A DNA stretch of 64,000 nucleotides from Epichloe hybrida (GCA_019022495.1 JAFEKR010000036.1:372001-436000); one strand, 5' to 3'; shown: positions 22,401 to 34,443, counted from the first letter of the stretch. Numbers and translations: made by a program. The notes: a model not told the origin generated them from the sequence alone.

Positions 22401-23414
22401 AATCTTTTCATCAGCCAAAACGGCCCCCCCGGGAGAGCGCAAGGTGAACTGTCCATGCCGAAGGCCGTTCCTCTCAAAGAAGACAACATCGATGCGGTCA
22501 GGCAGCCGTTGAATCCCGGCCATCAAGTTACCCGAAGGCCTCCAGCTCAACGACCCTTCGAGGCCATCGACTGGCTCGCTAGCGCTGTCAAGCTCTCCTT
22601 CTCGGGAATAGACACGAACTACTCGTCTGCTGCCCTGCTGCAATGAGTTGATAGCCACGTAAGCGCCATCACCCCTCCAACTGATTGTCGTCGAGCCATC
22701 CTCTTGTACGCTGGGCAAACCCTCGTCCACATGTTCGGGGATGGTTGGGTCGCGAAGTGCTTTCGCACCGCGCCCTTGGAACTGAGTCTCTTTCTTCCCC
22801 CATCCCACAGATACATGCTTGGAGGCCTTGAGATCCTCGGCTGTCAAACTCACTTCAGCCACAGGGTCAAAGGTGGCACTCATGAAGATGGCGGTGTCTG
22901 CTTTGGTTGCGATGATCAAAACTTCTTCGTCAGGAGACCATCTCGCAGCTGATATTCCAGCATCTATGGAGCCCATGATTTCAATTTGGCCCTGGCCAGA
23001 GGACTCAGCACCCTGGACGGTGATGATATCTCCGCCCTCGAGAACAAGACATGTCGTTGCAGAGCCACTCAGATACTGAAGACTGACTACTCTGTCAAAC
23101 GGCAAGTCCGGGGTAGGGCTAGGAGCATCCCAGGAGGCTATTACTGTACATGAGCCTCTAAAGTAAACCGTTAGTCAGTCTTTCTGCAGATGATTCGGGA
23201 CATTTACCAGCCCTTTAAACAATGTGAGGCCTCCATATTGTTGCCTGTCAACTTACGAGGCGTCACTTTCGGAAAACGAGACTAGCTCAATGCTTGAGCT
23301 TTCCGCTGTTGGGCCAATGGTACAAAGGGTCTCGTCCGTCACAGGGTTCCAGCAAGCCGAGGAGATATCAGCACGACTCCACCGCCCAAGGCGGACATTT
23401 CGAAGATTGCGCAT
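19245..23414 (-). CDS. Elongator complex subunit Elp1 (Iki3)
   Basis: Three exons, 23414-23257, 23157-21395 and 21316-19245, join in frame to about 1330 aa, the usual Elp1 length. The N-terminal half is the tandem beta-propeller region (MRNLRNVRLGRWSRADISSA at the start; ISAARWSPDEEVLIIATKAD near residue 120). The C-terminal half is helical TPR-like, with the conserved MPRGNVETIFPRAMVVDGIR block shortly after intron 2. The basic tRNA-binding segment NRRREEKKRARGRKGTVYEE lies near the end. Elongator modifies wobble uridines of tRNAs (xcm5U), and Elp1 is its scaffold. Intron 2 uses GTATGT and the acceptor TCCTCCCAG; a nearer TTAG would break the frame. A run of ten CAG codons (plus-strand 19401-19430) gives poly-Gln near the C-terminus. 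Confidence 0.93.
19401..19430 (-). repeat. CAG repeat encoding poly-Gln in Elp1
   Basis: Ten perfect CTG units on the plus strand, read as ten glutamines about 50 residues before the Elp1 C-terminus. Confidence 0.95.
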
Positions 23415-24424
23415 GGTGGACAGCAAATGGCCGACTGCGAGGCGGTGGCCGAAATTAACGCATCAACCCTACGAGTATGGCCATGCAGGCATGAAAGCTG
23501 ATTGGAACGTGAAACGTCTGGTTCTAGTGCTTAGGCGGTGGTTTTTGGCGTTTTGGGTTCTTGTGCAGTGAGAGTGACTAAATTTTTTGCTTGACGTCTT
23601 GTGTCTTGCACGAGATAAAAAAGCGCTAGCGATGCACAAGTTTGCTGGACTGGGTGTGGCACCGCGTGGCACGGTGTGGCACGGTGTGGCACGGTGTGGC
23701 ACCACCCAATGCAGCATTAACCCAACGAGTCGTGGATCACACCCACCCTAGAGCTCTTTGCCCCCCGTTCAGATATCGTATAACAGCGCCCATACTACAA
23801 TAATTCTCGACTTTTTGTTGAGATAGCCGAGGACTTGTGGGTATTCATTTGGTTGTGTATTTGATTGCAGTATTCGGGATTTGAAAACGTAGAGGCGTAT
23901 ATTACGCGACAGAGCGGAAAACCAGGACCTTCTTCATCACTCTGGTGGATGATTAATAGCCGCCTCACAACAAGTATTGAATCCATTGGAACTTATGTAC
24001 ATATGTATTCACATATCCACAAAGCTCACAGTGGTACAGTGGGGCGTACAGTGGGGTACTGTGCCTTCAAACCTTGCTTGACCTGCCGTGTCTGCGGAAG
24101 GCACTCTGCACTCTGCATCAAGCCAAGTAGCCAATCACACGATTGGGGCCAATCCAAGCTCTTCATCCCCTCCCTCCCCCTTGCTTGGCATCTCTCCTCA
24201 TCGCTCATTATTACACCTTCCTCGTCCCCTTTACCCATCCAACAACGTCTTATTTATCACGTCCTGCGCTACGGTTCCGGATCGCTCAGGATCACTGTTG
24301 TACCGCCAAGTATACCCCTGCTTCAGTATCTCCCAATTGAGACTGGGCCGAGTCTGTGGAAAGAGTGTCGCTCATACCCAGGTTTCCCGTTTGCTTGGCC
24401 CACACCGCATCCATCATCTTCATC
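23415..24424. other. Divergent promoter of ELP1 and the gene at 24425
   Basis: 1.0 kb between two start codons on opposite strands. A 10-bp repeat (ACGGTGTGGC type) lies at 23661-23700, and a CT-rich leader precedes the downstream gene. A paired GTACAGTGGGG element occurs at 24035-24060. No coding frame is supported. Confidence 0.6.
23661..23700. repeat. 10-bp tandem repeat, ACGGTGTGGC
   Basis: Four contiguous copies, the first with two changes, between ELP1 and the downstream gene. Confidence 0.9.
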
Positions 24425-25549
24425 ATGGACGTTGCCTACAATCAGCACTCCGATCGCGCGCGGCGTAACAACCGCTCGACCACCAACATCAACCATCTAT
24501 CGCTTGCGCCGCTGACCGTCAAGCTCCCCATCAATGACAACGATGCCATCCCAGACTCGGTCACCTCCAAGTCCCATGGCACTTATTTGCAGGGCAAGTC
24601 CGCACCGACCACGCCGCGCTTGCTTTCACGAGGATCTGTAACACCTCGATCGCGCTCTCATCATCGGACACCTTCAGCTCCCAGCGGACCTCTCTCGAAG
24701 AGCAAGTCGTCCGCGTACCTCGGCGTCGCCGGATCCGGGCACGGCCACCGAAAAAAGTCAGCATCTGGTACTTCGACACCGCGGCGGCGCGAAGCTTTGG
24801 GGAATGGCAACGACAACGAAAGCGACTGGCTGCTGAGAGCTGGCGCCCTCCTCAGCTCCGAAGCAAGAGAATCCAAGGGGCAGTCATGGCTCATTTCTAG
24901 ACAGAGCTCGACCAGCCTGGCTGGCCTGCGGGACGCCGAGGAAGAAGCATTCGAACAGGAGCTTGCTCGCGAGCGAGAAGTCGCCAGCCATCGTGCCAGC
25001 CGACGTGGAAGCTTCGCCATGGCCGACGACGATGCCACTCCCAATGGGAGCAGGCTCAACAGCCGCTTCAACAGCCGAAAGCACAGCATGGCCGAAAGTC
25101 GCAGCTATATGGGAACGCCCCTGGATCGCCCTAGCACAATAGAAGACTCGTACTTCCCAAGCCACGAGGCTGGTGGCATCGCAGGCCCCGACTTTATCAA
25201 CCTCGATGAAAAGCTCGAAGAGCTAGAACGTGACACGACGCAGGATGATGAAGCTACCGTGCGGAGACTTGTACGACACGGTACCGCTGGTAGGGGCTCA
25301 TGGATCAGCAATGTTGTCGGGTGGTCCCTGTTCAGGGTGGAGGAGAATGAAGAGGAGTCAGATGACGACGAAGATGACTACATGGATGAGGACGAGTTGG
25401 CTCGCACAGGACGCGGCGCCGGTTCCCACCGACACTTTGAAGATGTTCTACATGCGCCCGTTGAACGATTCCCGCCGCCTATTTCAGACGAGGGTGGCTG
25501 GAAAGACGTCGCTTGGTTGTTGAGCGTCGCCTCAAAGGTCATGTTCTGA
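24425..25549 (+). CDS. Conserved low-complexity fungal protein, unknown function (DUF3984-like)
   Basis: Single exon of 374 aa from the ATG at 24425; the frame is open further upstream but without a plausible start. The N-terminal two thirds are basic and Ser/Thr/Pro-rich, with repeated SRGS, TPRSRS and TPRRRE motifs that look like phosphorylation sites. Better conserved islands appear to be DWLLRAGALLSSEARESKGQ (about 138-157), the region around GPDFINLDEKLEELE, RGSWISNVVGWSLFRVEE before an acidic EEESDDDEDD run, and the C-terminal tail GGWKDVAWLLSVASKVMF. The pattern resembles the fungal DUF3984 family, but I am not certain of that name. No catalytic motif, signal peptide or clear transmembrane helix is visible. 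Confidence 0.75.
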   Translation: MDVAYNQHSDRARRNNRSTTNINHLSLAPLTVKLPINDNDAIPDSVTSKSHGTYLQGKSAPTTPRLLSRGSVTPRSRSHHRTPSAPSGPLSKSKSSAYLGVAGSGHGHRKKSASGTSTPRRREALGNGNDNESDWLLRAGALLSSEARESKGQSWLISRQSSTSLAGLRDAEEEAFEQELAREREVASHRASRRGSFAMADDDATPNGSRLNSRFNSRKHSMAESRSYMGTPLDRPSTIEDSYFPSHEAGGIAGPDFINLDEKLEELERDTTQDDEATVRRLVRHGTAGRGSWISNVVGWSLFRVEENEEESDDDEDDYMDEDELARTGRGAGSHRHFEDVLHAPVERFPPPISDEGGWKDVAWLLSVASKVMF

Positions 25550-28143
25550 GCGCCATAGACAGGGGACGAGCCGGAATCATTGATTATTGTTGAAAGTGGA
25601 GAAGTAGAATCTTGCTCCCACATATCCTTCCTCTCGGTCTGAGATGTGTACTTGTCAAGAACATGCGATCCGATACACATTTCAACGCACAGTTGTTGGT
25701 GCCGCTTCACATCCATATCAATATAGCTTTCTCAAGTGTTGCTTCACATAACGCAGCATTCATTCCGGTTTCTAGTGAACTGACTTGGTATGTATACCCG
25801 TGAGTAGAGCCAATACTGAAGCTCCAAGATGTCGTACACGGCCGGCAGACGAAGCTCATACCTACTTCCCCCCCCCCAGAAGAGACAAACTCGGATAGCA
25901 CACGGCGCATCTACAGAGCAACTTCCAGACCCGCAGACATGGCACGTACTCATATCCTTCCCTACCAGCCTTTGCTTTTGTTGAGCCGTTCGTTGCGCAA
26001 GGCTGTGCGGGACCTTCTTTTCCCATGCAAACCAGGCTTCTTCACTGGCACGCCTTGTGACTTGTAAGCGCCAGTGGCAAAGGCTTTCGATTGGCACCTT
26101 GTCAGAGACAAGGAAGACGAAAGTCCCTCCGGGCCCTCCGGGTGCGACCAACGGTGACTCGTAATCCAGTCACTCTGACTGCCCTGTCCCAACTTCCTAG
26201 CAGCATGGCCTCGCGCGAAGCTCAAAATACCAGCCCAGGATCCCAGGCCAAGATGGAAACAGCACAACTCTTTGCCATGGATCGTGGCGATCAAGGACGT
26301 TGACTTTGGCGCCCTCTATCTGGAATCCATACGTGTGGCAAGCAAGGGAATGCTTGCATCCATGGCAAGTGTACTCGGTAGGGTGTACTCGGTAGGGGTG
26401 GGAGCTATGTTCATCGTATTGCGATTTCACAAAGGAGACAAAGGGTGTGTACTTGCCCTTTAATAGACAAGGATCAAAGAGAAATTAGCACAAAGCCCAT
26501 GCCACTTTCTTCTCATGGCATTGCTACCCGTAAGATATGTCAAGACTATATCGTAATTTCGCCAATTACTAGGCGTCGATTTGTATATCCCTTTCCTCCC
26601 CTGTAAGAGATCAAGCAGGGATGGTATTGTATATAAAGTGGGAACTCGCCACTACATGCCTATGTACGTCCGTGGCTGTTGATGAGTTGGGGACACAGCA
26701 TAATTCATCCTTGTCCAGAATCGCACCAGACGACGTCATGCCTCCTTCACAAGTCGACGTGGCATGGGGAGAAAACCAGGCCTCAGGTGGCTCGGAATAA
26801 TCGCTTGCATAATACGTCCGTCCGTACTCCGTACTCCACACATACATGTAGCATGATCGGGTTGAACAAGTCGTCCACCATGCGGGCCCCGAAGCTGTTC
26901 CGTACGGTATGTACGTATTCGTGGCCGCACAATCTTGCCTTGTACATGTACATGATGAGGAAGACTTTGGCATCGGCTGGGGTCGGGCGGGATTCGGGCG
27001 GGATGCGGTACTTGGGCTTTTATCCGACAGGCAGGAACGCAAACTGGCCGCCATTGGCTGCTGTGAACAGCTCTCATCTTGGTGCCCAACAAGCGCTTCG
27101 CAGTCTTTGCAGTTGGCCACGACTCCCATGAGACATGATGTTCGTGATGCTTTCTCACGCACCACCTGGGCAGGCACCACCCAGGACCACCCGGGCAGAA
27201 AAAAGGCAGGCAGGTGCAGACCAGGCACCCGGGCCAGGCTGCCCTGGTCTGCTCTGGTCTGTGTCAAGGAGTGCGACCATGTTGGGTGTCTCTGCCCCTC
27301 TGCCCCACTGAGGCCCATGTACTGTGTACATTGTGTACATGTACGGAGTGTTCACCGCACGAGAAGTGAGTGCGTGATGACTTGACGGCGCTGTTCTGTC
27401 CACTGACGTCTTTCTCGTCTTCTGCAGAGACGCCATTCTACCCCCCCACCACCACCCACCACCCAGAAAAACACCCAAAAAAAAACACCCACACAACCAA
27501 CCCCATCTCTGCACGGGCAACACGGAAGGGGATCCTCTTCCTCGCAGAAGCAGACGTCTGACCCAACAAGTCACCTACCCAACCTCTTTGCCCTCTGTCG
27601 ACACTAGACTTCTGGCTGGCACTCGTCCTGGACCTGTCAAACCCGCGATTCCCCTTGCTCTGAACCGACCTCGCTTGTTAAGCGCGACCTCGAATCCTCG
27701 AACATCGTCACGGCGATACGCACTTGGATACGCCCTTGGATACGCCCTTGTCCTTTCGCTCCTTGCTTGCTGTTGTATGTACAGTATATACCAACGGACC
27801 AGAAAGACGACAATATCCTTCCGATCGAGAGTCCCGAGACCTTCGTCGCGGGCGCACGAATCTACACGTCCAACACTACGAAACATAAGCCTTGGGCGTC
27901 CTAATTACCGGTCGCGCATTTCCGGAGACTCCACGACTCGATTGCATCGTCTTTTTTTTTCTCTTTTTCTCTTCTTCTTTTTTTTTTTTTTTTTTTTTTA
28001 AGAAAGAGAAAAATACTGTATTCTTCCATTGGTTTTTGTTGCTGAAGCTTTTCCTTGCACGGGTTGTTGATCGGTTCCGGCCCCTCGAGTTATTATTATC
28101 CCGCCTACCCCTCACCCGCATACCGAACCCCTCAACCGACGTC
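25550..28143. other. Long gap and leader region upstream of YPD1
   Basis: 2.6 kb without a supported gene. Open frames here (for example 26611-27318 on the minus strand) have compositionally odd translations and no family match. Seen are TACTCCGTACTCC-type motifs at 26823-26836, a CTGTGTACATTGTGTACATGTACGGAG stretch at 27322-27348 (written in part), a 12-bp repeat at 27715-27750, and strong pyrimidine tracts (27950-28000) just before YPD1, consistent with a long 5' UTR. Confidence 0.5.
27715..27750. repeat. 12-bp tandem repeat, GATACGCCCTTG
   Basis: Three contiguous copies, the first with one change, in the presumed 5' leader of YPD1. Confidence 0.9.
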
Positions 28144-28795
28144 ATGGCGCCAGAGGATGCCGTATGTTGAATCTCCTACTTTTCGTTCATTGGAACCTAG
28201 CTTGATTATTCTTCATCTGCTTGGTGTCTTCTTACCACTTTGCCATGTCGACTTTGCTAACCCCGCTGCTCTGTAGGAGGATAAAGGTATCATTTTCGGT
28301 GACTCCATCGACACAAATACTTTTGATCAAATCCTGGAGATGGATGACCCTGATGATAATGAATTCAGCCACTCTATCGTGTTTGGATTCTTCACACAAG
28401 CGGAGGAGACGTTCACACAAATGGACACGGCCATGTGAGTTGTTCCTCGGGCTGAAACCCGCCACGGCTGAAAAAGGTGACGATGGCACAAGCGCGTAAA
28501 CTGACGGAATCTGATTACGCGACTCAGAGAAGAAAAAAATTTGGCACAACTTTCGGAGCTGGGCCATTTCCTCAAGGGTTCGTCGGCCACCCTGGGGTTG
28601 GTCAAGGTGCGCGATGGATGTGAGAAGATCCAGCGCTACGGAAAGAATGAAAACGTGGACGGAAGCAAAGAACCAGACTCTGAGAAATGTCTGACACGCA
28701 TCATCGAAGCGCTAGAAGACGTCAAGGCAGACTACAAGGACGTGGAGAAGAAACTCAAGGGATACTACGAAAAGGCTGACGAGGATGATGATTAG
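28144..28795 (+). CDS. Ypd1/Mpr1-type histidine phosphotransfer (HPt) protein
   Basis: Three exons, 28144-28161, 28277-28434 and 28528-28795, give 147 aa, a typical size for Ypd1. The first exon encodes only MAPEDA. The HPt signature ELGHFLKGSSATLG appears just after the second splice junction, with the phosphoacceptor His at about residue 72 and the conserved K-G-S three positions on. The protein passes phosphate from hybrid sensor kinases to the response regulators Ssk1 and Skn7 and so controls the HOG MAP-kinase pathway; it shuttles between cytosol and nucleus. Donors are GTATGT and GTGAGT; acceptors are TGTAG and CTCAG. The acidic ends (PEDAEDKG, DEDDD) are common in fungal orthologues. 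Filamentous ascomycetes usually carry a single HPt gene, so it is probably essential or nearly so. Confidence 0.95.
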
Positions 28796-29449
28796 GAAAC
28801 ACGTCCTAGATGCCAAACAGAAACAAGCTCAGCAGCGGCCCCGCAGAATTCCATGGTTAGAGAGACTATCACTAGCAGGCTCAGATAGTTGACGGCGCGT
28901 ATTGACACTACAAGGATGGATTATTGGATGATGTGAAGAGGTGAAGATGGCGGAGGAGACGCCGGACCCTTTTTTTTTTTTTTTTTTTTTTTATAACATA
29001 GCTCATGGCATATGGCATGGCGTTAGCTGATAATGAAAGACTGGGGGGTCTAAAGCTCTACAGATGATGCTTCGCTGCTTGCATGATGCGGGTCGACGGG
29101 CTCGCTCGACTCTCCATGGTATGAAAGCGGGGGTTTCGACGGCATCGAGAGCGTCACCGCGCGCCCGCGTGTGTGGGTGCCACTGGGTGGTTGGTTGGTT
29201 GGTTGGTTGGTTGGTTGCATTCATTATGTATATACGGATTACGGCCGGCTCGAAACCCGAAGGAAAGGTCATGTACGTTAAAATGCCGTCAATTCAATCT
29301 GCGCACCCCTACGGATTACATACCTTACATAGCGCGCCGGGCCCAGCCCCCCATGCCATGCCATGTCATTGAAACGCCGACTTGCCGGTCCCTTTATACA
29401 CACAGATTAGTACATCCGGACTTTATTACAACACGGAGCAATACGGAGC
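28796..29449. other. 3' region of YPD1 with simple repeats
   Basis: 650 bp with a long T tract (28971-28992), (GGTT)7 at 29189-29216 and TACGGAGC motifs at 29433-29450. No gene seen. Confidence 0.55.
29189..29216. repeat. (GGTT)7 tetranucleotide repeat
   Basis: Seven perfect GGTT units between YPD1 and the decayed gene. Confidence 0.93.
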
Positions 29450-29813
29450 ACCGTCAACAAGGGCTGGCTCGTCGGCCAGGCCGCCGTCTCGCTGCCGAAG
29501 CGGCTCGAACCAAGAGGTATCCTTTGCGATCTGCGGAGGGGCCAATATCAGCAGCGGCGGCCCCGACCCCGACCCCGACCCCGACCCTCACGATGAGTCG
29601 ACTCTTCATGTCCCTCCGCGGCCTGCGCTCCACGGCGGCCGCGTCAAGGAAGGTTGATGCTGGACGCGAGGGACCTGTTGGGCAGGTACGGCGATTACGC
29701 GTGGGCCGAGGACATGCCGGTGACGAGGGGTGGCGCTCTGTCGGATGGGCGCGAACAGGGTTGGCGCCGGGGACGACGAGGCCTACGAGGTGGAAGCTGA
29801 GGTTGAGATATAA
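29450..29813 (+). pseudogene. Frameshifted remnant of an unidentified small gene
   Basis: Four short stretches read like real, GC3-rich coding sequence but sit in different frames in the same direction. In order they contain TVNKGWLVGQAAVSLPKRLE (from 29450), a stretch with LHVPPRPALHGG (about 29605), LMLDARDLLGRYGDYAWAED (about 29656), and a C-terminus GAGDDEAYEVEAEVEI followed by TAA at 29811. No intron with consensus signals links them, so at least two or three indels are needed. A CCCGAC repeat at about 29560-29585 lies at one frame change. I do not recognise the family. Alternatively it may be a short multi-exon gene with unusual splice sites. Confidence 0.4.
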
Positions 29814-30294
29814 ATTAAATCATATAATAGACCAATTCGAAAAAATGTCGCCGGCCCTTTTTTTTTTTTTTCTTTCCCAACCACGAGCGTGTTCGAACCA
29901 TTTAACTGCTTCAATGTGTTTTATTCCAAAAGTGGCATGACCCCCACGTCCCACATTCACTGGCCCCCAGCTTCATTGATTCTGACGCAGCCTTCCTTCT
30001 TCCCTTATCTTCATCAGCCGTGGCAAGGCACTCCGACCTTGGAGACTTGGTTTCCTTTGTTGGCATAATCATATTAGAATCTGGACATATTTCCTTTTAA
30101 CCCCCCGCCGCGATACCCGGCGACGATGCCGACGCAGGCTCCGCCAGCATCTTGGATGAACCCCAGCTTGATGCTCTTCTCTTGACGAATTCTGACGACC
30201 ACCCCCGACCATCTACGAGCAAATAGAACAAGTGAGACCTCTTGAGAGAGAGAGAGTCTTGAGAGAGAGAGAAAGACAGAGAGGGACACATGGC
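29814..30294. other. Gap and leader upstream of the coiled-coil gene
   Basis: 480 bp with a T tract (29860-29873) and a GA-rich run at 30243-30285 immediately before the start codon. A minimal upstream frame ATG-GCA-TGA (30290-30298) overlaps the true start at 30295 and could dampen translation. Confidence 0.5.
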
Positions 30295-32073
30295 ATGATG
30301 AATACTCCCGAGGAGCGCCGCGGCAACAGCAGCCATGTGCTGCGGACTGGTCCAGGCCATGCCACTCGACGGCACGACTCAGCCGGCAGCAACTCCATGC
30401 CGGCGCTGCCCCCCAGAGCAGTCATGGTCAACAACAACGCTGCCGGGCCCCAAGTCGCCCACGAACCAAGCATCAACGCCGGCTCTTGCTCTACCGGCGG
30501 CGCGCCGCTCGCCGACACGGACAAAGAGACGGCGCCCTCCCGATCCGGCTCCGCCAGGCGCAGCACCAAGGGGAAGCAGAAAGAGAGGGACGAGCGCAAC
30601 GCGGCGCTCCTCCAGGAGAAGGATGAGCGCATCACCGACCTGGAGAAGGAGATGGCCACGATGGAGCGGGAATTCACGCGGGAACTCGACAAGCTGAGCC
30701 GGAACGAGAGCGAAACAGCCACCTTCTGGCAAGCGAAGCACAGCGCGCTCAATCAACAGTTCCTCAGGACAGATGCGGAGCTCCGCGTGCTCAGGTCGGA
30801 AGTGGAGGTGAAGGAGGCGGAGCGCGGCGAGCTCCGTCAGGGCTGGGACACGCTGCGAAGGGAGGTCAAGGAGCGAGACGACGAGATTCGCCTGCTGAGC
30901 AGCCAGTTGCGCGATATGAAGAAGTTTGTGAGCACGAGCACCAGGACGGACGCGCAGACGAGCGATGAAGTCTTTGGGGAGGGCATGGCGAGGTTGGGCA
31001 ACGGCTTGCAGAATTGGGTCATTACGAATTTTCGTCGTGCCAAGCTCGGTGAGTGTACTTCTCTCTGTCTCTCCTTCTCTTTTTGTGCGTCGCAATCAAT
31101 CCGTGGCCTCTTGTACTGTCTGTCTTTGTTCCTCCTGGCCCGGCAGGAAATCAAGAAAAATGGGCAGTAACGCAAATGGCGTGGATGAATGCTGAGTCTG
31201 TTTGTGCGCATCAGCCGATTTCGCTCAAGTAGATGAGGCGACGCTCGCCGAGCTCGGTGAGCTGGTCCCCATGTATGAGGAGCTGGCGCAGGGAGCAAAA
31301 GTTCACTTGTTACAGTCCATCGTGTCGAGGGTGCTGGTGGACATGGTGTTTGGCGTCTACTTTCCGGGCTTGTCGGATGAACAGACGCAGCGTTTCCGAC
31401 AGATGGAGAGGACGCTCTCCCAGCTTGGTGCGTACAGTTCCGCCGTTCCCAACTCGGGCTCCTCGAGACGTCGGCACTCAGACGTCGGCACTCGGACGGA
31501 CTTTGCCACGGGTCATCCGTTGGGTCGTCTATCAGATGTCCAATTTTGAGTAGCAAACCATTGACTTGCGATATCCTAGTCCTGTCGGAAGAATCCATCA
31601 ATCAATGGCGCGCTTCTACACTTGGCCTGCTACGCCGCGACGCCCCCAGACTCCTACGGGACGAAACGGGCACGCAGATTGAAAAGGTCACGTCCCGCAT
31701 AAACCGCACCCTGGACACCATTACCACGGACCGGGATGGCACACCATCTGCGTCGGCCTCATCACGCTCCGACGCCCGAGACTCCTCTCTTCGCACGCTC
31801 GTCACCAACTCTGTTGAACTAGCTCGGCTACTGTTCGCCCAAAAGGCAGTCCTGAGAGTGCACATGCCCGAGTTCTTGCCCCATCAGCAAGTCTTGTTTG
31901 ATCCATGCACCATGGAAGACGTTGGTGGGGAGGACGAGGACGCTCTTGCCAGCAGGGACGTACGGTGCGTGGTGTTCCCCGGCGTGATCAAGCATGGGGA
32001 CGAGAATGGGGGACAGATGCAGTTTCGCAACGTGATTGCCAAGGCGAGAGTGTTGTGTGGCCCTGAAGACTAG
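30295..32073 (+). CDS. Conserved fungal coiled-coil protein of unknown function
   Basis: Three exons, 30295-31048, 31215-31427 and 31580-32073, splice in frame to about 486 aa. The first about 95 residues are disordered. Residues about 95-225 form a strongly predicted coiled coil, rich in Glu, Arg and Leu (ERNAALLQEKDERITDLEKE onward). A globular helical C-terminal half follows, with the blocks MARLGNGLQNWVITNFRRAK, VPMYEELAQGAKVHLLQSIV, SVELARLLFAQKAVLRVHMP and a final FRNVIAKARVLCGPED. From memory this C-terminal half is well conserved across ascomycete hypothetical proteins, but no role is known to me. Introns of 166 and 152 nt have GTGAGT and GTGCGT donors and CATCAG and CCTAG acceptors. 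The start codon overlaps a three-codon upstream frame. Confidence 0.82.
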
Positions 32074-34109
32074 GCGGCATGGCATGCCATGGTATGGCTC
32101 AAAGATGCAGACCGTCGAACCGTCGACGAAGGTGTTCCTGTATTCCGGCCACAAATACAAGTCGTAGCAGCAGCGAGTCGCATCTCAGCAATTCGTTCGA
32201 CAAAACTCCGACGGCATCTCCAAAAGATGACTCAAGTTGAGGAAAGGATGCCAGATTCAAGGAGACAGAAGCCGCCCGTCTTCAATGAAAAGAACTGGGA
32301 ACATCGGACATGAATGAGTACCATTGTGTTCTGGCACGTCTCTGTGGTTCACGTGGAATCTTGCCTCTTCAGGGGCACCCGAATCATGGGTGGTCAATCA
32401 CGGTATCACGATATCACGGTACACGTGTATTGTGTTCCTCGCACACGCTCCTTCAGAATCCTGCCAGACATCGTCGTCGTGCTTTCTGAAGCGCATATGT
32501 CGCAGCAGCTTGAGATTCGCCGCCCTCGTCTGCCTTTGAATCTCAAACTCACGGCAGATGAGTTCCGAGGGAACAAACCTCTTTTCTGTTCCATCACGCA
32601 TTGAGGGTGCGTTGAACGTTGCATCTGTGAATGATGCAAAAGTGACTTGAGCATCTACTTTTTTCAATGGCGGCCCAACTTCGAGTTCTTGCGCTTTTGC
32701 CTGTCAAGTGGCTTAGCCTGTTCTCTCTCTCTTTTTTTTTTTTTTCCATTCCAGAGCACGAGTTAGTTGGTGCTTCCGTATCTGGCCCTTCGAGGGAGGA
32801 ACCAACACACTGCTCACAAGCTCACAACCTACATTCGTTCGTTCCAGAATCCAGACTCGCTACTCAGGTATCCAGGTCCTCTGGCAAACAATCCGCAACC
32901 TTGCAAATAAATCATCAAGTTCGTCGATCGGATCCCGTGGTGCCCCCTCCCTGCGGCAGTCGTGCTGCTCCTGAGTCCCGACAGGTGTCTTCACAAACAT
33001 GATGCTGCCCAAAGGTCTGTCTCAAGGACTTGTCATTTGTGGCGGAAAGCCACCCCGCGTCGGACGGAAACTGGAATAACGCGGGGGTCGCCCACTCAAG
33101 CAGTCAAGCGGCCAGCTGCCTCGTCTATGTGCATGCTGGTGAGCGAACAATAAGAAGCCGCATCGCCCATCGTTCTCGTCGGCAACACCACTCCACCATG
33201 CCGAGTGCCGGTTGCCTCTCTGGAGATATGACCGTCACCCGAGCATGGCATGCCATTCCATTCCAAACACTTGCATCCCGCTCTTTATTCCCCGAGACTC
33301 CGATGCTTGCCCAAGTGGAAGCACAACCTGACTGCTTGTGCATCCCGAAATGCACGCAACGTAACGTGCGGGTGGGATCATATACATATCGTTACACGGG
33401 GTCCGCAAGGAAATTTTGACCTATATGATCCGTGTAAATAGTGTTGATCGTGCAATTGCTGACAGATGAAGCGCATCCCACCTACACCCCCCTACAGTGC
33501 AATTGTCAACTTGGCTCAGCAGCCATGCTCCTGCAGATCGGACATGGTGTACTTCCCACAGATTTCTGCTTCCCTCACAAGACTCTGCTCGCATCTCTAC
33601 CCGATCCCATGATACGTGAGAACATGCAGCCCACGCAAAGACGCTGTCGCTTTAGGGGAGAAGGAGGGCGGAGGGGGAGGGCCTATTAAGCTTATGTGGC
33701 ACCAATCCATAAGTTATTGTCAATTTTTATTTTCCCACATCAGGCAACAAAGGTAGTAGCTTTCGACTGTCGATCGATGACGGCCGGTCTTGAGCTACAT
33801 CGACACGAACACTTCTGCACAGTATCATGTCGGTATTGGCCTGCAACACACTGAGTCATCTTGGCTGTCACTCTTCCGTCATCCTCGCGTCTGCCGGGAG
33901 TCATCAAAAGTGACGATGGTCAAAAAGAGAGATTTTGACCATGGGACATCTTCTCACTCATCCACGTATAAGTGCCGCAGAATTATCGTCTTGGCCAAGA
34001 TGGTGTCATGTGATCAGTCAGAAAATCGGGAAACCGGACAGTTTTGCTGATTCCAAGTTTCCGGAGTGTAATCGTCGGTGTACAAATCGACTGTCATCGT
34101 AACATGAGC

Positions 34110-34443
34110 CTAGCGCTTCCCTTTGAAGGGCACTCATCCAACAGCCACTCGCCCAAAGCGCGTGCTGTCGTGAGCCTCTGCGAGCCGCACTGCCAAGCAG
34201 GGATGCACCAATTGAGGGGGCGCATTTTGAGCCTCAACTTTCGGGGGTTTGGGTTGCCCCCGAGCTCCTCGCCTGACGGGAAGTTGTAAGCCACAGGGCA
34301 TTTCACAATCTTTGCCGAATGCCCTGAGTACCGAGTTGGGTAGGGGTGATCCAAAGCAGCCACTACTGGAAGAAGGCCATTAAGGCCACCACGGACCTCC
34401 AACACTTTATCCTCGTAAAGCTTGTATTGAGCTTGGGGAATGG
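34110..34443 (-). pseudogene. Possible coding remnant, family unknown
   Basis: An open frame on the minus strand gives protein-like sequence (for example YKLYEDKVLEVRGGLNGLLP and HSAKIVKCPVAYNFPSGEEL) over about 110 codons. The upstream side has no matching exon and the frame ends abruptly near 34094. It may be a fragment of a dead or transferred gene, a lone exon, or chance. I do not recognise it. Confidence 0.22.

Noticed and set aside
26611..27318. A 235-codon minus-strand frame in the YPD1 upstream gap
   Set aside because: Unusually rich in Cys, Ser and Trp, contains simple-sequence translations, has no family resemblance and no splice partner; likely chance.
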